Shown: positions 26,711-35,291 of the stretch, one piece after another
How the letters are laid out: each line of letters opens with the position of its first letter
How positions within the stretch are numbered: position 1 is the stretch's first letter
Assembly (NCBI RefSeq): GCF_017426705.2
Contig: NZ_CP147251.1
Location: forward strand, 2,950,501 to 3,014,500
Length of the DNA stretch: 64,000 bases
DNA from: Enterococcus sp. DIV2402
Lineage (GTDB): Bacteria; Bacillota; Bacilli; Lactobacillales; Enterococcaceae
Reading direction: 5' to 3'
Notes under the pieces: generated by a model
Told to the model about the DNA's origin: nothing
Databases searched by the model: none
What the model saw: only the letters and a program-made list of their open reading frames with translations
Program-made: the position numbers and the translations under genes

Positions 26711-27517
26711 TTACAATTCTCCAATAAATGCATCACGAACTCGATGCCAAAAATGCATGTGACGATACGAAGCAAAATGAATTCGCTCGTCAGCAATTCG
26801 GTACTGCACTGACTCAATTTGATCTTGTTGAATATTGAATTGATCAATGGTAACTAAATAATCATTACTATCTTGTAACTTAATCTCCACCCATTCTTGA
26901 TGTGCCACCACAATCGGTGAACCCAACGTACGAAAAACACGATTGTTCAAAGAAGCAATTTCGGCTAGTTGAAAGGCATTAATACTAGGGTGTAAGACGG
27001 CTCCACCGACGCTTTTGTTATAAGCAGTAGAACCTGTCGGCGTTGATACAGATAAACCATCCCCACGAAAACGTTCAAACAATTCATCTTTAATGTAAAT
27101 ATCCGCAACCATTGTTCGATTGCCTCGTTTAATAGTAGATTCATTCAATGCAATAAAATGCTTGTCTGGTTTCCCATTTCGATATTTAATACGTACATCT
27201 AATAAGGGATAACTGACACTTTTTTCTTGATTTGTACATAAAGTTTCAACTAATTCTTCTAATTCATAGTCACGCCAATCCGTATAAAACCCTAAGTGAC
27301 CAGTATGCACACCTAAAAAGCGCACTTTATCTAATTTATGATTATAGAGATGAAATGCTGATAACAACGTGCCATCTCCACCTACAGAAATTACGATATC
27401 TGGTTGATCACGATTAATTTCGTGTCCTCTTTTGGTTAAAAGTTGATATAATTTGTCAGCAGCTTTTAAGGATTTTTCGACATGACTGTGAATAACAGCC
27501 ACTTTTAATTGTCTCAT
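26711..27517 (-). CDS. nadK: NAD kinase
   Basis: NAD+ is phosphorylated to NADP+ by this 268-residue cytoplasmic enzyme. VISVGGDGTLLSAFH is the GGDG nucleotide motif with the catalytic aspartate, HTGHLGFYTDW and STPTGSTAYNKSVGGAVLHP complete the diagnostic set, and ALNES is the NE motif. I choose ATG 27517 (MRQLKVAVIHS) because it overlaps the relQ stop as ATGA and has GGAAGGAAG upstream; an in-frame ATG at 27535 would lie in that ribosome site. Confidence 0.96.
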   Translation of the reverse strand: MRQLKVAVIHSHVEKSLKAADKLYQLLTKRGHEINRDQPDIVISVGGDGTLLSAFHLYNHKLDKVRFLGVHTGHLGFYTDWRDYELEELVETLCTNQEKSVSYPLLDVRIKYRNGKPDKHFIALNESTIKRGNRTMVADIYIKDELFERFRGDGLSVSTPTGSTAYNKSVGGAVLHPSINAFQLAEIASLNNRVFRTLGSPIVVAHQEWVEIKLQDSNDYLVTIDQFNIQQDQIESVQYRIADERIHFASYRHMHFWHRVRDAFIGEL

Positions 27518-28188
27518 AAAGATTCTTCCTTCCATTCTGCAATCTGCTGATAACGACTATCTCCGGAACTGCCTTTGCCATGTGAAAACAAATGTTGCGC
27601 TTCTTGTATTTCTTCGCGAATGCTCGACATCTCTCCATCCAATTGATACGCAGCTTCAGCCGCACGCTTCAAACGTTCCCCTATTTCTTTAGGAAAGTCT
27701 CCTTGATATTTATAATTTAATGAATGCTCAATTGTAGCCCAAAAATTCATAGCTAACGTTCGAATTTGAATTTCTGCAAGAATTTTCTTTTCGCCTTCGA
27801 CTAATTGAACAGGATATTCAATTACTAAATGATACGAACGGTAACCACTCACTTTATGATTCGTTACGTAATCTCGTTCGATAATCACTCTCATATCTTT
27901 GCGACTGCGCAGAAGCTTCACAACTTCATGAATATCTTCTACAAATTGGCACATAATTCGTAAACCAGCAATATCTGACATTTCGGCCTCTAAGCGTTCC
28001 ACTGGAATATTACGCAACTCACATTTTGCTAGAATACTTTCGACAGGTTTGACACGTCCCGTAACAAATTCAATTGGAACATGTTGATTTGTTTCACGAA
28101 ATTGTTTTCGTATCCCACGAAGTTTGACCTTCAATTCTGCAACTGTTTGCTCATAAGGGGCTAAAAAACTATCCCAATCCTTTTCCAT
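27514..28188 (-). CDS. relQ: Small alarmone synthetase RelQ (GTP pyrophosphokinase)
   Basis: The 224-residue protein is a single RelA/SpoT synthetase domain without a hydrolase domain or TGS/ACT tail. GLRIMCQFVEDIHEVVKLLR, GYRSYHLVIEYPV and EIQIRTLAMNFWATIEHSLNYKY contain the substrate and Mg2+ residues. It makes (p)ppGpp, which adjusts growth and stress tolerance in enterococci (family knowledge). ATG 28188 is preferred to ATG 28194 because GAGGG is seven bases from the former and one base from the latter. First gene of relQ-nadK-rluD-mgtE. Confidence 0.94.
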   Translation of the reverse strand: MEKDWDSFLAPYEQTVAELKVKLRGIRKQFRETNQHVPIEFVTGRVKPVESILAKCELRNIPVERLEAEMSDIAGLRIMCQFVEDIHEVVKLLRSRKDMRVIIERDYVTNHKVSGYRSYHLVIEYPVQLVEGEKKILAEIQIRTLAMNFWATIEHSLNYKYQGDFPKEIGERLKRAAEAAYQLDGEMSSIREEIQEAQHLFSHGKGSSGDSRYQQIAEWKEESL

Positions 28189-28282
28189 ACACATTCCCTC
28201 ATTTCTCAGCTAACATACACCTATCATTTTATCATAAGTGACGAAAAAGCTTTAGTGTTCCTTTTCGGTTTTGTGCAAAAAG

Positions 28283-28311
28283 TTGACGAACCTCTCTTTC
28301 TAAGGTAAAAA
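28283..28311 (+). promoter_or_regulatory. Putative promoter of the CYTH gene
   Basis: TTGACG (28283-28288), a 17-base spacer and TAAAAA (28306-28311) lie directly before the ribosome site. The leader would be very short. Confidence 0.4.
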
Positions 28312-28326
28312 GAAGAGAAGGGACTG

Positions 28327-28902
28327 ATGAAGATGAAACAACTTGAAATTGAATTTAAAACATTATTAACTGAAACAGACTACCATTATTTCTGCAATTT
28401 TTATCATTTAAATGAACCAGATTTTCACACACAAACCAATGTTTATTTTGACACACCTACTCAAGATTTACGCCAAAAGCACTGTGGATTACGAATTCGC
28501 CAATATGCTGATAGAGGCGAAATTACTTTAAAAACACCACAAGAAATTGGTTTGTTAGAAACCACCGATTCTTTAACTTTAACCGAAACACAACGGTTAA
28601 TTGAACAAAAGGTCCTTCCAACTACAGGAGCTGTGGCGCAAGAGTTAGCACGATTAGAGATTGAAATAAGTCAATTAACAATTTTAACATCTTTAACAAC
28701 TAAACGCGCTGAGTTTGTCATTGCTGAAGGATTATTAGCCTTAGACGAAAGTTGGTATAATCAAGAACATGATTATGAATTAGAGCTAGAAGTTGCTGAT
28801 GCCCAAATTGGCAAGCAAGCCTTTGAACACTACCTTCATACCCATGCTATTACTTATCGCCCCGCAGAAAATAAAATTGTTCGCGCTACTAAAGCAAAGT
28901 AA
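28327..28902 (+). CDS. CYTH-domain protein (YjbK-like triphosphate tunnel enzyme)
   Basis: The 191-residue soluble protein begins with the ExExK signature (LEIEFK) of CYTH/triphosphate tunnel metalloenzymes. It continues with the strand-rich tunnel pattern: TNVYFDTPTQDL, GLRIRQYADRGEITLKTP, RAEFVIAEGLLALDESWYN, DYELELEVAD and PAENKIVRA. These enzymes hydrolyse inorganic tri- or polyphosphate or organic triphosphates with Mg2+. The conserved location next to relQ suggests a nucleotide or phosphate stress link. AGAAGGGA lies before ATG 28327; ATG 28333 is an alternative. Confidence 0.88.
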   Translation: MKMKQLEIEFKTLLTETDYHYFCNFYHLNEPDFHTQTNVYFDTPTQDLRQKHCGLRIRQYADRGEITLKTPQEIGLLETTDSLTLTETQRLIEQKVLPTTGAVAQELARLEIEISQLTILTSLTTKRAEFVIAEGLLALDESWYNQEHDYELELEVADAQIGKQAFEHYLHTHAITYRPAENKIVRATKAK

Positions 28903-28992
28903 AAAGGTTTTCATTTTGCCTTTTCTACTTTTTCTGTTAAAGTATAGATGATTTATTTATCTTAGAATGTAATGTATTTGGAGGAACACCTA

Positions 28993-29634
28993 GTGATCGA
29001 GATCTATTTGTTTATTCACCCATTTGGTTCGCTTTGCCTAGAAGAAGAAACCAGATTAATCGATTTTATTAACGAAAGCTCCGAAAAAATCAATTTGCAA
29101 ATTTTGCCTTTTGTTAATATGACCACTACAACATCTATTATGCGTAAGTATGGTTGGGACAAAAAAGATTTAGACTCTAGAAACACTTTTTTGAATCACT
29201 CATACTCGGCAGCACTTGACTACAAAGCAGCACAGCAACAAGGCAAAAAATATGCACGGATTTTTTTACTTAAACTGCAAACAGCAATTATCTGTCACAA
29301 AACGCCTTATTCACAGCAGCTAGCGGAAACTCTTTTTGCAGAAACTGGTGGCGATATCGATATGTTTCGTGAAGATCGGCAATCGGCACTCGTCAAAGAA
29401 AAATTTTGGCAAGATCAACAGACCGCCAGAGATTTACATATTCAACATCAAACTTCAGCAGTTATCTATAATTTTTATCGTGAAGAAGAATACGGCATTC
29501 TCTTACAAGGTGGCGATGCGTTGCGCACCATTCCTTCGTTGTGCCAAAATGCGAGAATATTCTCCTCTTCTAAACGTTTAAAACGTGCGAATGAACGTGT
29601 CCACGTAGAAATACCTAGATTAAGACTACTGTAA
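28993..29634 (+). CDS. spxH: SpxH/YjbH-type ClpXP adaptor (DsbA-like fold)
   Basis: The 213-residue protein has a thioredoxin/DsbA-like pattern: EIYLFIHPFGSLCLEEETRL at the start, helical middle, and a C-terminal strand. YjbH/SpxH proteins bind Spx and speed its degradation by ClpXP. Only one cysteine sits at the usual CxxC position, so redox catalysis is not expected. The start is GTG 28993, eight bases after TTGGAGGA; the in-frame ATG at 28972 lies upstream of that ribosome site. The target gene spx is in this same window at 48050. Confidence 0.78.
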   Translation: MIEIYLFIHPFGSLCLEEETRLIDFINESSEKINLQILPFVNMTTTTSIMRKYGWDKKDLDSRNTFLNHSYSAALDYKAAQQQGKKYARIFLLKLQTAIICHKTPYSQQLAETLFAETGGDIDMFREDRQSALVKEKFWQDQQTARDLHIQHQTSAVIYNFYREEEYGILLQGGDALRTIPSLCQNARIFSSSKRLKRANERVHVEIPRLRLL

Positions 29635-29641
29635 TCCACAG

Positions 29642-29672
29642 ACCGTTAGAAATAATTCTAGCGGTTTTTTTT
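29642..29672 (+). terminator. Terminator of the spxH-like gene
   Basis: CCGTTAGAA and TTCTAGCGG pair around ATAA, followed by a run of eight T. Confidence 0.88.
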
Positions 29673-29718
29673 ATGTTATACTTGCATTGCTAGTTTTATA
29701 TAGAAAGGTTGAATGTTT

Positions 29719-30867
29719 ATGGCATTTATTGGCACACTCTGCCTAATATTAATAACTACCACTCTGGCTTCGCATTTTTCACGAAGAATCGGTATACCAG
29801 CTGTAATCGGGCAGTTATTAGTCGGCGTGTTCTTAGGTAGTGCTGGTTTACATCTCGTACAAACCAACGAATTGGTACACGAATTTTCTGAAATCGGTGT
29901 TATTCTGCTCATGTTTTTAGCCGGTTTAGAAAGTGATTTAGCTTTGTTACGGAAATACTTTAAGCCGGGATTATTAGTCGCTGTTTTTGGCGTTATTTTG
30001 CCACTGGTATTAGGTTTAGGAACCGGTGAAGCCTTCCAAGTTAGCTTCAAAGAATCAGTCTTTTTCGGTATCATTTTAGCAGCTACTTCCGTTAGTATTT
30101 CGGTTGAAGTGTTAAAGGAACTCAATGTTGTTAATACAAAAGAAGGGTCGACAATTTTAGGTGCATCGGTTGTTGACGATATTTTAGCAGTATTAATTTT
30201 AAGTTTAAGTATTCCCTTTTTTACAGGTGGTGCTACTAACGAAACGCCTCTTTCGCTTTTATTGATTGAACAAGTTCTTTATTTTGTGTTGATTTTTGCT
30301 TTAGTCAAATGGATTGCACCTTATTTGATTCAATTGGCAGAAAAGTTATTTGCCAATGCCGCAATTATTATCACTTCGTTAGTTATTTGCTTAGGTATGT
30401 CGTATCTTGCTGATTTTGTCGGATTAAGTTCTGTCATTGGAGCCTTTTTCGCAGGAATTGCGGTTAGCCAAACAAGAGTCAAACAAGAAGTCATGCATAA
30501 TGTGGAGGCATTAGGTTATGCAATATTTATCCCCGTCTTCTTTGTAAGTATCGGCTTAGATGTTTCTTTTGAAAACTTTGGAAAACGATTGTTGTTTATC
30601 GTAGCTTTCACAATTGTCGCGATTGTCTCTAAATTATTGGGGGGATTCTTGGGTTCCAAAATTGCTGGCTTTGAAACGAACAGTGCCTTAATGGTCGGTG
30701 CAGGAATGATTTCACGTGGCGAAATGGCGCTGGTCATTTTACAAATTGGACACCAATCAAATATGATTGAACCGCAATATTACTCACCTTTAGTCATCAT
30801 TATATTGTTAAGCACCTTACTTTCCCCATTAATTTTGAAGTATTTTACGAAAAAGGCATATCATTAA
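29719..30867 (+). CDS. CPA2-type Na+/H+ (or K+/H+) antiporter, copy 1
   Basis: The 382-residue protein has about 12 membrane segments. RIGIPAVIGQLLVGVFLG and FSEIGVILLMFLAGLESDL are the first signature; LGASVVDDILAVLILSLSIP carries the Asp-Asp pair expected for electrogenic NapA/KefB-like exchange. No C-terminal nucleotide-binding domain is present. It exports Na+ or K+ against protons (family knowledge). ATG 29719 is chosen over 29713 because it gives the same N-terminus (MAFIGTLCL) and the same spacing to AGAAAGG as copy 2. Confidence 0.88.
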   Translation: MAFIGTLCLILITTTLASHFSRRIGIPAVIGQLLVGVFLGSAGLHLVQTNELVHEFSEIGVILLMFLAGLESDLALLRKYFKPGLLVAVFGVILPLVLGLGTGEAFQVSFKESVFFGIILAATSVSISVEVLKELNVVNTKEGSTILGASVVDDILAVLILSLSIPFFTGGATNETPLSLLLIEQVLYFVLIFALVKWIAPYLIQLAEKLFANAAIIITSLVICLGMSYLADFVGLSSVIGAFFAGIAVSQTRVKQEVMHNVEALGYAIFIPVFFVSIGLDVSFENFGKRLLFIVAFTIVAIVSKLLGGFLGSKIAGFETNSALMVGAGMISRGEMALVILQIGHQSNMIEPQYYSPLVIIILLSTLLSPLILKYFTKKAYH

Positions 30868-30868
30868 G

Positions 30869-30904
30869 AAAGTAGATAGAGAAAAATCTCTACCTACTTT
30901 TTTT
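30869..30904 (+). terminator. Terminator between the two antiporter genes
   Basis: AAGTAGATAGAG and TCTCTACCTACTT pair, followed by a T run. The copies are therefore transcribed separately. Confidence 0.85.
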
Positions 30905-30988
30905 CATGAAAAAATACTCACTTTTTTCACAACCACTAGAAAAAAGTTAGGACAACCAAACTTTTTTAGTGCATCCGCTTTCGTGAAA

Positions 30989-30997
30989 TGGTACAAT
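30989..30997 (+). promoter_or_regulatory. Extended -10 of antiporter copy 2
   Basis: TGGTACAAT is an extended -10 (TGnTACAAT) about 36 bases before the start codon, with no good -35. Confidence 0.45.
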
Positions 30998-31032
30998 TAT
31001 TTTGTTACTTTAAATAAGAAAGGTCGGATGTT

Positions 31033-32181
31033 ATGGAATTTATTGGTATTCTATGTCTCATTCTTGTGTCGACGACAATCGCGTCACATTTATCGAGGCG
31101 AATTGGCATACCAGCTGTTGTTGGTCAACTCTTAGTCGGGGTATTACTAGGAGGTGCAGTTCTCAATTGGGTTCAATCAAGTGAACTGGTACATGAGTTT
31201 TCAGAAATTGGTGTTATCTTGTTAATGTTTTTAGCTGGATTAGAAAGTGATCTAAGCTTATTAAAAAAATATCTAAAACCTAGTTTATTAGTTGCAACGT
31301 TTGGCGTTATCTTCCCCCTGGTTCTTGGCGCAGTTTCAGGAACCGCATTTCAAATTAGCTTCCAAGAATCATTCTTCTTCGGAATTATTTTATCAGCAAC
31401 TGCAGTAAGTATTACTGTTGAAGTTCTAAAAGAAATGAACGTTATGAATACAAAAGAAGGTTCAACAACTTTAGGTGCATCGGTTATGGATGATGTCTTA
31501 GTTGTTTTAGTTCTAAGTTTAAGTATTCCACTTTTAACAGGTTCCTCCTCAAATGGTGTTCCCTTACCGCTTATGATATTAGAAGAAATTGCTTATTTCG
31601 CTCTAATTTTTATGTTGGTCAAATGGATTGCCCCTTATTTAGTAAATTTAGCAGAAAAATTATTTGCTAATTCAGCTGTCATCATTGTTTCACTTGTCAT
31701 TTGTTTGACAATGGCTTATCTTGCTGACTTTGTTGGTTTGAGTGCCGTTATTGGTGCCTTCTTTGCCGGAGTTGCCGTGAGTCAAACAAAAGTCCAACAT
31801 GAAGTAATGCACAACGTCGAAGCGTTAGGTTACTCCGTGTTTGTTCCAGTCTTCTTTGTCAGCATTGGATTAGATGTTTCATTTGAAAACTTCAAATCAC
31901 AATTGCTCTTCATTATCGTCTTCACATTTATTGCTGTGGTCTCTAAAATTCTAGGCGGTTTTACTGGTTCAAAACTTGCTGGATTTAGTACCAACAGTTC
32001 TTGGATGGTCGGTGCTGGTATGGTATCTCGTGGTGAAATGGCCTTAATTGTTTTACAGATTGGCTATCAAGCAGGATTAATCGATCCTAGCTATTATTCT
32101 CCATTTGTAATCATTATTCTATTAAGCACAGTAATCGCACCATTACTTTTAGAATTCTTCACAAAAAAAGTGTACCCATAG
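31033..32181 (+). CDS. CPA2-type Na+/H+ (or K+/H+) antiporter, copy 2
   Basis: This 382-residue protein is a full-length tandem paralogue of the one at 29719 and aligns without gaps over most of its length. Conserved are RIGIPAVVGQLLVGVLLG and LGASVMDDVLVVLVLSLSIP (Met-Asp-Asp instead of Val-Asp-Asp). Differences are concentrated in loops such as TGSSSNGVPLPLM. Duplication followed by separate promoters suggests different induction conditions, for example salt against pH (inference). AAGAAAGG precedes ATG 31033. Confidence 0.88.
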   Translation: MEFIGILCLILVSTTIASHLSRRIGIPAVVGQLLVGVLLGGAVLNWVQSSELVHEFSEIGVILLMFLAGLESDLSLLKKYLKPSLLVATFGVIFPLVLGAVSGTAFQISFQESFFFGIILSATAVSITVEVLKEMNVMNTKEGSTTLGASVMDDVLVVLVLSLSIPLLTGSSSNGVPLPLMILEEIAYFALIFMLVKWIAPYLVNLAEKLFANSAVIIVSLVICLTMAYLADFVGLSAVIGAFFAGVAVSQTKVQHEVMHNVEALGYSVFVPVFFVSIGLDVSFENFKSQLLFIIVFTFIAVVSKILGGFTGSKLAGFSTNSSWMVGAGMVSRGEMALIVLQIGYQAGLIDPSYYSPFVIIILLSTVIAPLLLEFFTKKVYP

Positions 32182-32222
32182 AAAAAGAAGCTTTGAGCAC
32201 ACATTCGCTCAAAGCTTCTTTT
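32182..32222. terminator. Bidirectional terminator
   Basis: AAGAAGCTTTGAGC and GCTCAAAGCTTCTT are perfect 14-base arms with an 8-base loop, flanked by A and T runs; serves antiporter 2 and the converging rpiR gene. Confidence 0.9.
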
Positions 32223-32240
32223 GTTTAGTTTTCTAGGTTA

Positions 32241-33095
32241 TTAATCATCCTCTGATGAAAGTCGTGTTTTATTAATAATTGCTCGTGATTTCAAAAGATA
32301 TTCTTCGTTATCATCTACTTTAATTGCATAAATCATAAATAAGGCATCTACCAGAGCAATTTGTGCAAGTAGCGAAGAAACAGCTTCTGGTCGATATTTT
32401 GTTTCATCTGAAACGGAGACAAGAATGATATCACTAAGTTTTGCCAAAGGTGAGTGGCGATTACTGGTAATCGTAATAATAGGAATATTTTTTTCTCGGG
32501 CAATTGTTGCTAATTGAATCATATCTTTATTGTGACCAGTATGTGAAATTAAAAAAAGACAATCATTTTCTCCTAACTTGGTTAAAGACATCATCTGTAA
32601 ATGATAATCTTGAATATACGTACAGTTCAATGATGAACGTAAAAAACAATGAAATGCATTCATAGCAACAACTTGTGACGCACCCAAACCAAAAATGCTA
32701 CATGTCTTTACCTTTGCCAACAAATCAATTGCTTTTTTTAAATCTTCTTCCATTAAAATAGATTGTGTCTCATCTAATGAAATCTTGCTCATATAAAATG
32801 AATTCGTAGCAATTTCGACAAACGAATCATCTTTAGTCAGGTTTGGAAAAAATTTGGATGATTGTGCATCGTGGCCATCATATACTTTCAAACGCATTTC
32901 TTGATACGATTGATAGCCTAGCTTTTTAGATAGACGCGAAATAGTAGCAATCGAAACATTTATTTTTTTAGAAACATCCGAAATTGTCATCATACTAGCT
33001 GCTGCAACATCTGCTAGAATAAAATCAATCACTGTTTTTTCTGCTTTCGTTAGATTCTCATAATTACTTTTAGCAATACTTTGAAAATTAGACAT
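32241..33095 (-). CDS. RpiR-family transcription regulator 1
   Basis: The 284-residue protein has an N-terminal RpiR helix-turn-helix (TISDVSKKINVSIATISRLSKKLGY, residues about 35-60) and a C-terminal SIS sugar-phosphate-binding domain (CSIFGLGASQVVAMNAFHCF, CLFLISHTGHNKDMI, IPIITITSNRHSPLAKLSD). It probably senses a phosphorylated sugar acid. ATG 33095 follows GGGAGGAG; an in-frame ATG at 33176 has no such site. It closes the left end of the sugar-acid cluster, separated from it by a terminator, and has a relative at the right end (42580). Confidence 0.9.
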   Translation of the reverse strand: MSNFQSIAKSNYENLTKAEKTVIDFILADVAAASMMTISDVSKKINVSIATISRLSKKLGYQSYQEMRLKVYDGHDAQSSKFFPNLTKDDSFVEIATNSFYMSKISLDETQSILMEEDLKKAIDLLAKVKTCSIFGLGASQVVAMNAFHCFLRSSLNCTYIQDYHLQMMSLTKLGENDCLFLISHTGHNKDMIQLATIAREKNIPIITITSNRHSPLAKLSDIILVSVSDETKYRPEAVSSLLAQIALVDALFMIYAIKVDDNEEYLLKSRAIINKTRLSSEDD

Positions 33096-33198
33096 ATTAC
33101 TCCTCCCTATTAATGTTAACTGACCCAACATCTTTGGTAAATCATAAAATAAAGCTGCTACAAAAGCAAGTTCCATTTTATCTATTCAAATAAATAAA

Positions 33199-33230
33199 AT
33201 CGCCATGAAGCGGTCACTTCACAACGATTT
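33199..33230 (-). terminator. Terminator of the 2-hydroxyacid dehydrogenase operon
   Basis: ATCGTTGTGAAG pairs with CTTCATGGCGAT on the minus strand (12 pairs, three of them G-U), followed by TTTATTTATTT. Confidence 0.65.
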
Positions 33231-33237
33231 TTTTATT

Positions 33238-34221
33238 TTATATAGGAGTCACTATCGTATCTGGTTGTTTTCCCACAATCATGCGCTCTAAATCAGTTAC
33301 ACATTTATCACCCATTCCTTCTAAACACTCAAAAGTATATGCCGACGTGTGAGGTGTAATTAACATTTTTTCATTCTTAAAGTAAGGATGTGTGTTCAGC
33401 GCTGGTTCTGAAATCATGACATCTGTTGCAGCGGCTCGGACAATTCCTTTATCAATAGCTGTCAACAGAGCATCTTCTTCAATTAATGCACCTCTAGCTG
33501 TGTTTGTGATGTAAACACCTTTTTTCATCTTAGAAAAAGCAGCTTTATTTAAAATTTGAAAGCTAGTTTCATTTAACGATGCATTCAGAGAAATGATATC
33601 TGCTTCTTGTAATAATTCGTCCAGTGGTACTATTTCTGCTTGATGTTTCTTTACCCACTCTGAATCAACATTAGGATCAGTTACTAATAAGCGAGTATTA
33701 AAACCATATTTTAAAATTTCTGCTACTCGGCTACCAATATTTCCGCAACCAATCACACCCACTGTTTTACCAGTTAAATTATTTCCCATAAATTGGGCAC
33801 GATCTTGCCAACGATTTTCTTTAGCAGCTTGAGAAGAAGCCACTGTTTGGCGAACAAGTGCCATTAAATTGGCCACAGCATTTTCAGCAACTGCATCACG
33901 TTCAACTAGAGGTGGCACAATCGTTACAATCGTTCCTTTTTCTTTTGCTGCTTCCAAATCAACGTTATTATAGCCGATTCCATGACGAGAAATAATTAAT
34001 AATTCATCTTTATGCTCAAAAAATTCTTTTGTGAAAAATGGTGTAACACTAGATATTATTAAATTGTATCCATGTAGTTCATTTGCTAGCGTCACACCAT
34101 CTATATCATTTGGAAAAGTGAAACGTTTGACGGGTCCAATAGCTTCCAATCTTTTCAGATGATCTGGAAACCATTCCCCAAAACTACTTGAATTAACAAT
34201 TGCTATCTTATATTGGCCCAT
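33238..34221 (-). CDS. D-isomer-specific 2-hydroxyacid dehydrogenase
   Basis: The 327-residue enzyme has the split catalytic domain and a central Rossmann fold (KTVGVIGCGNIGSRVAEILKYGF, residues about 140-162). Catalytic residues appear as SRHGIGYNNVD, NTARGALIEEDAL (Arg) and the His in LITPHTSAYTFE. It reduces a 2-keto acid to a D-2-hydroxy acid with NAD(P)H. With two 6-phosphogluconate dehydrogenases beside it, a 2-keto(-6-phospho)gluconate reductase is the likeliest role (inference). ATG 34221 follows GAGGAGG; the in-frame ATG 34245 would overlap that site. Confidence 0.88.
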   Translation of the reverse strand: MGQYKIAIVNSSSFGEWFPDHLKRLEAIGPVKRFTFPNDIDGVTLANELHGYNLIISSVTPFFTKEFFEHKDELLIISRHGIGYNNVDLEAAKEKGTIVTIVPPLVERDAVAENAVANLMALVRQTVASSQAAKENRWQDRAQFMGNNLTGKTVGVIGCGNIGSRVAEILKYGFNTRLLVTDPNVDSEWVKKHQAEIVPLDELLQEADIISLNASLNETSFQILNKAAFSKMKKGVYITNTARGALIEEDALLTAIDKGIVRAAATDVMISEPALNTHPYFKNEKMLITPHTSAYTFECLEGMGDKCVTDLERMIVGKQPDTIVTPI

Positions 34222-34254
34222 TTTACTGTTTCCTCCTCTTTTCATTAATATCTA

Positions 34255-35157
34255 TCATTCAATTGTTTTCATTGCGTGTCCTCCAAAACCATTTCGTAAA
34301 GAGGAAACAACTTTTCCTGTAAATGTATCGTCTTCTAATGAACGATAGCGCATCATTAATGACATCGTAATCACGGGAATTGCTACTTGTTTTTGCAACG
34401 CTTCATCTACTGTCCATTTGCCTTCACCAGAAGAATACATAATTCCTTTTACCTTATCTAACTTTGGATCTTTCTTAAATGCTTCTTCTGCTAATTCGAT
34501 TAGCCATGATCGGATAACAGAACCGTTATTCCAAAGTCTAGCAACTTTTTCATTATCAAAGTCATACTCAGAATGTTCTAATAAGTCAAACCCTTCTCCA
34601 ATAGCTGCCATCATGGCGTATTCAATACCGTTATGAATCATTTTTAAATAATGACCACTTCCTGATTTTCCTGTATACAGATAGCCATTTTGACATGAAA
34701 TTTTTTCAAAAAGCTTCTCTACAAAGTCAAAGGTTTCTTTATTCCCACCAATCATAAAGTTCCCACCATTCAATGCACCACTCATCCCACCAGAAGAACC
34801 ACAGTCTAAAAACGAAATTCCTTTCATTGCTAAGTATTCATAATTTTCAACAGAGTCTTTAAAAAATGAATTTCCGCCATCGATGATAATATCACCTTCA
34901 GATAATAATTCGCCTAACTCACTAACTACCTGACGTGTGACTTCACCAGCTGGAACCATTAACCAGATGATACGTTTTCCTGATAATGCAGCAACAACTT
35001 CAGATAAGGATCCTACTTGCTTGAACTCTCCTTCCATTTCAATCGTGCTTGCTTTATCGTACCCAATTACTCTTATACCATTCCGCATCATATTTTGGGT
35101 TAATCCTAATCCCATTTTTCCTAAACCAATCATTCCGATTTCATTTATAGCTTCCAT
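34255..35157 (-). CDS. 6-phosphogluconate dehydrogenase, short (NAD-type, YqeC/GntZ-like)
   Basis: The 300-residue protein is the short form of the family. GMIGLGKMGLGLTQNMMRNG is the N-terminal Rossmann loop, DGGNSFFKDS and LDCGSSGGMSGALNG are active-site loops, and KMIHNGIEYAMM carries the catalytic Lys-x-x-His-Asn. The C-terminal domain is cut short compared with the 471-residue Gnd next door. It oxidises and decarboxylates 6-phosphogluconate to ribulose 5-phosphate, typically with NAD+ in this subgroup. It leads a transcript with the hydroxyacid dehydrogenase (33-base gap). Confidence 0.9.
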   Translation of the reverse strand: MEAINEIGMIGLGKMGLGLTQNMMRNGIRVIGYDKASTIEMEGEFKQVGSLSEVVAALSGKRIIWLMVPAGEVTRQVVSELGELLSEGDIIIDGGNSFFKDSVENYEYLAMKGISFLDCGSSGGMSGALNGGNFMIGGNKETFDFVEKLFEKISCQNGYLYTGKSGSGHYLKMIHNGIEYAMMAAIGEGFDLLEHSEYDFDNEKVARLWNNGSVIRSWLIELAEEAFKKDPKLDKVKGIMYSSGEGKWTVDEALQKQVAIPVITMSLMMRYRSLEDDTFTGKVVSSLRNGFGGHAMKTIE

Positions 35158-35194
35158 TGTTTGTTATCTCCTAACTATTATTTTTCTTAACCTT

Positions 35195-35223
35195 ATATTA
35201 AGAAAATAATTTACATTTGTCAA
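35195..35223 (-). promoter_or_regulatory. Promoter of the short 6-phosphogluconate dehydrogenase operon
   Basis: On the minus strand a perfect -35 TTGACA (35223-35218), a 17-base spacer and TAATAT (35200-35195). Confidence 0.7.
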
Positions 35224-35246
35224 ACAATAAAAGAAAATATTTTACA
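35201..35246. promoter_or_regulatory. Paired operator-like repeats around the promoter
   Basis: AGAAAATAATTTACA (35201-35215) and AGAAAATATTTTACA (35232-35246) are near-identical near-palindromes exactly 31 bases apart, three helical turns. One lies between -10 and -35, the other just upstream of -35. A dimeric repressor such as the nearby RpiR proteins would fit. AAAATATTTT cores recur before the second rpiR gene. Confidence 0.55.
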
Positions 35247-35255
35247 AAAAATGTT

Positions 35256-35286
35256 AAAAAAGGAGATTGGATGCCTCCAACCTCCA
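35256..35286 (-). terminator. Terminator of the gnd operon
   Basis: GGAGGTTGGA and TCCAATCTCC pair on the minus strand around GGCA, followed by TTTTTTAACA. Confidence 0.8.
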
Positions 35287-35291
35287 CTTTT

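Noticed and set aside
29676..30125. 149-codon minus-strand frame within antiporter copy 1
   Set aside because: Proline/lysine-rich antisense of a membrane-protein gene, without a ribosome site.
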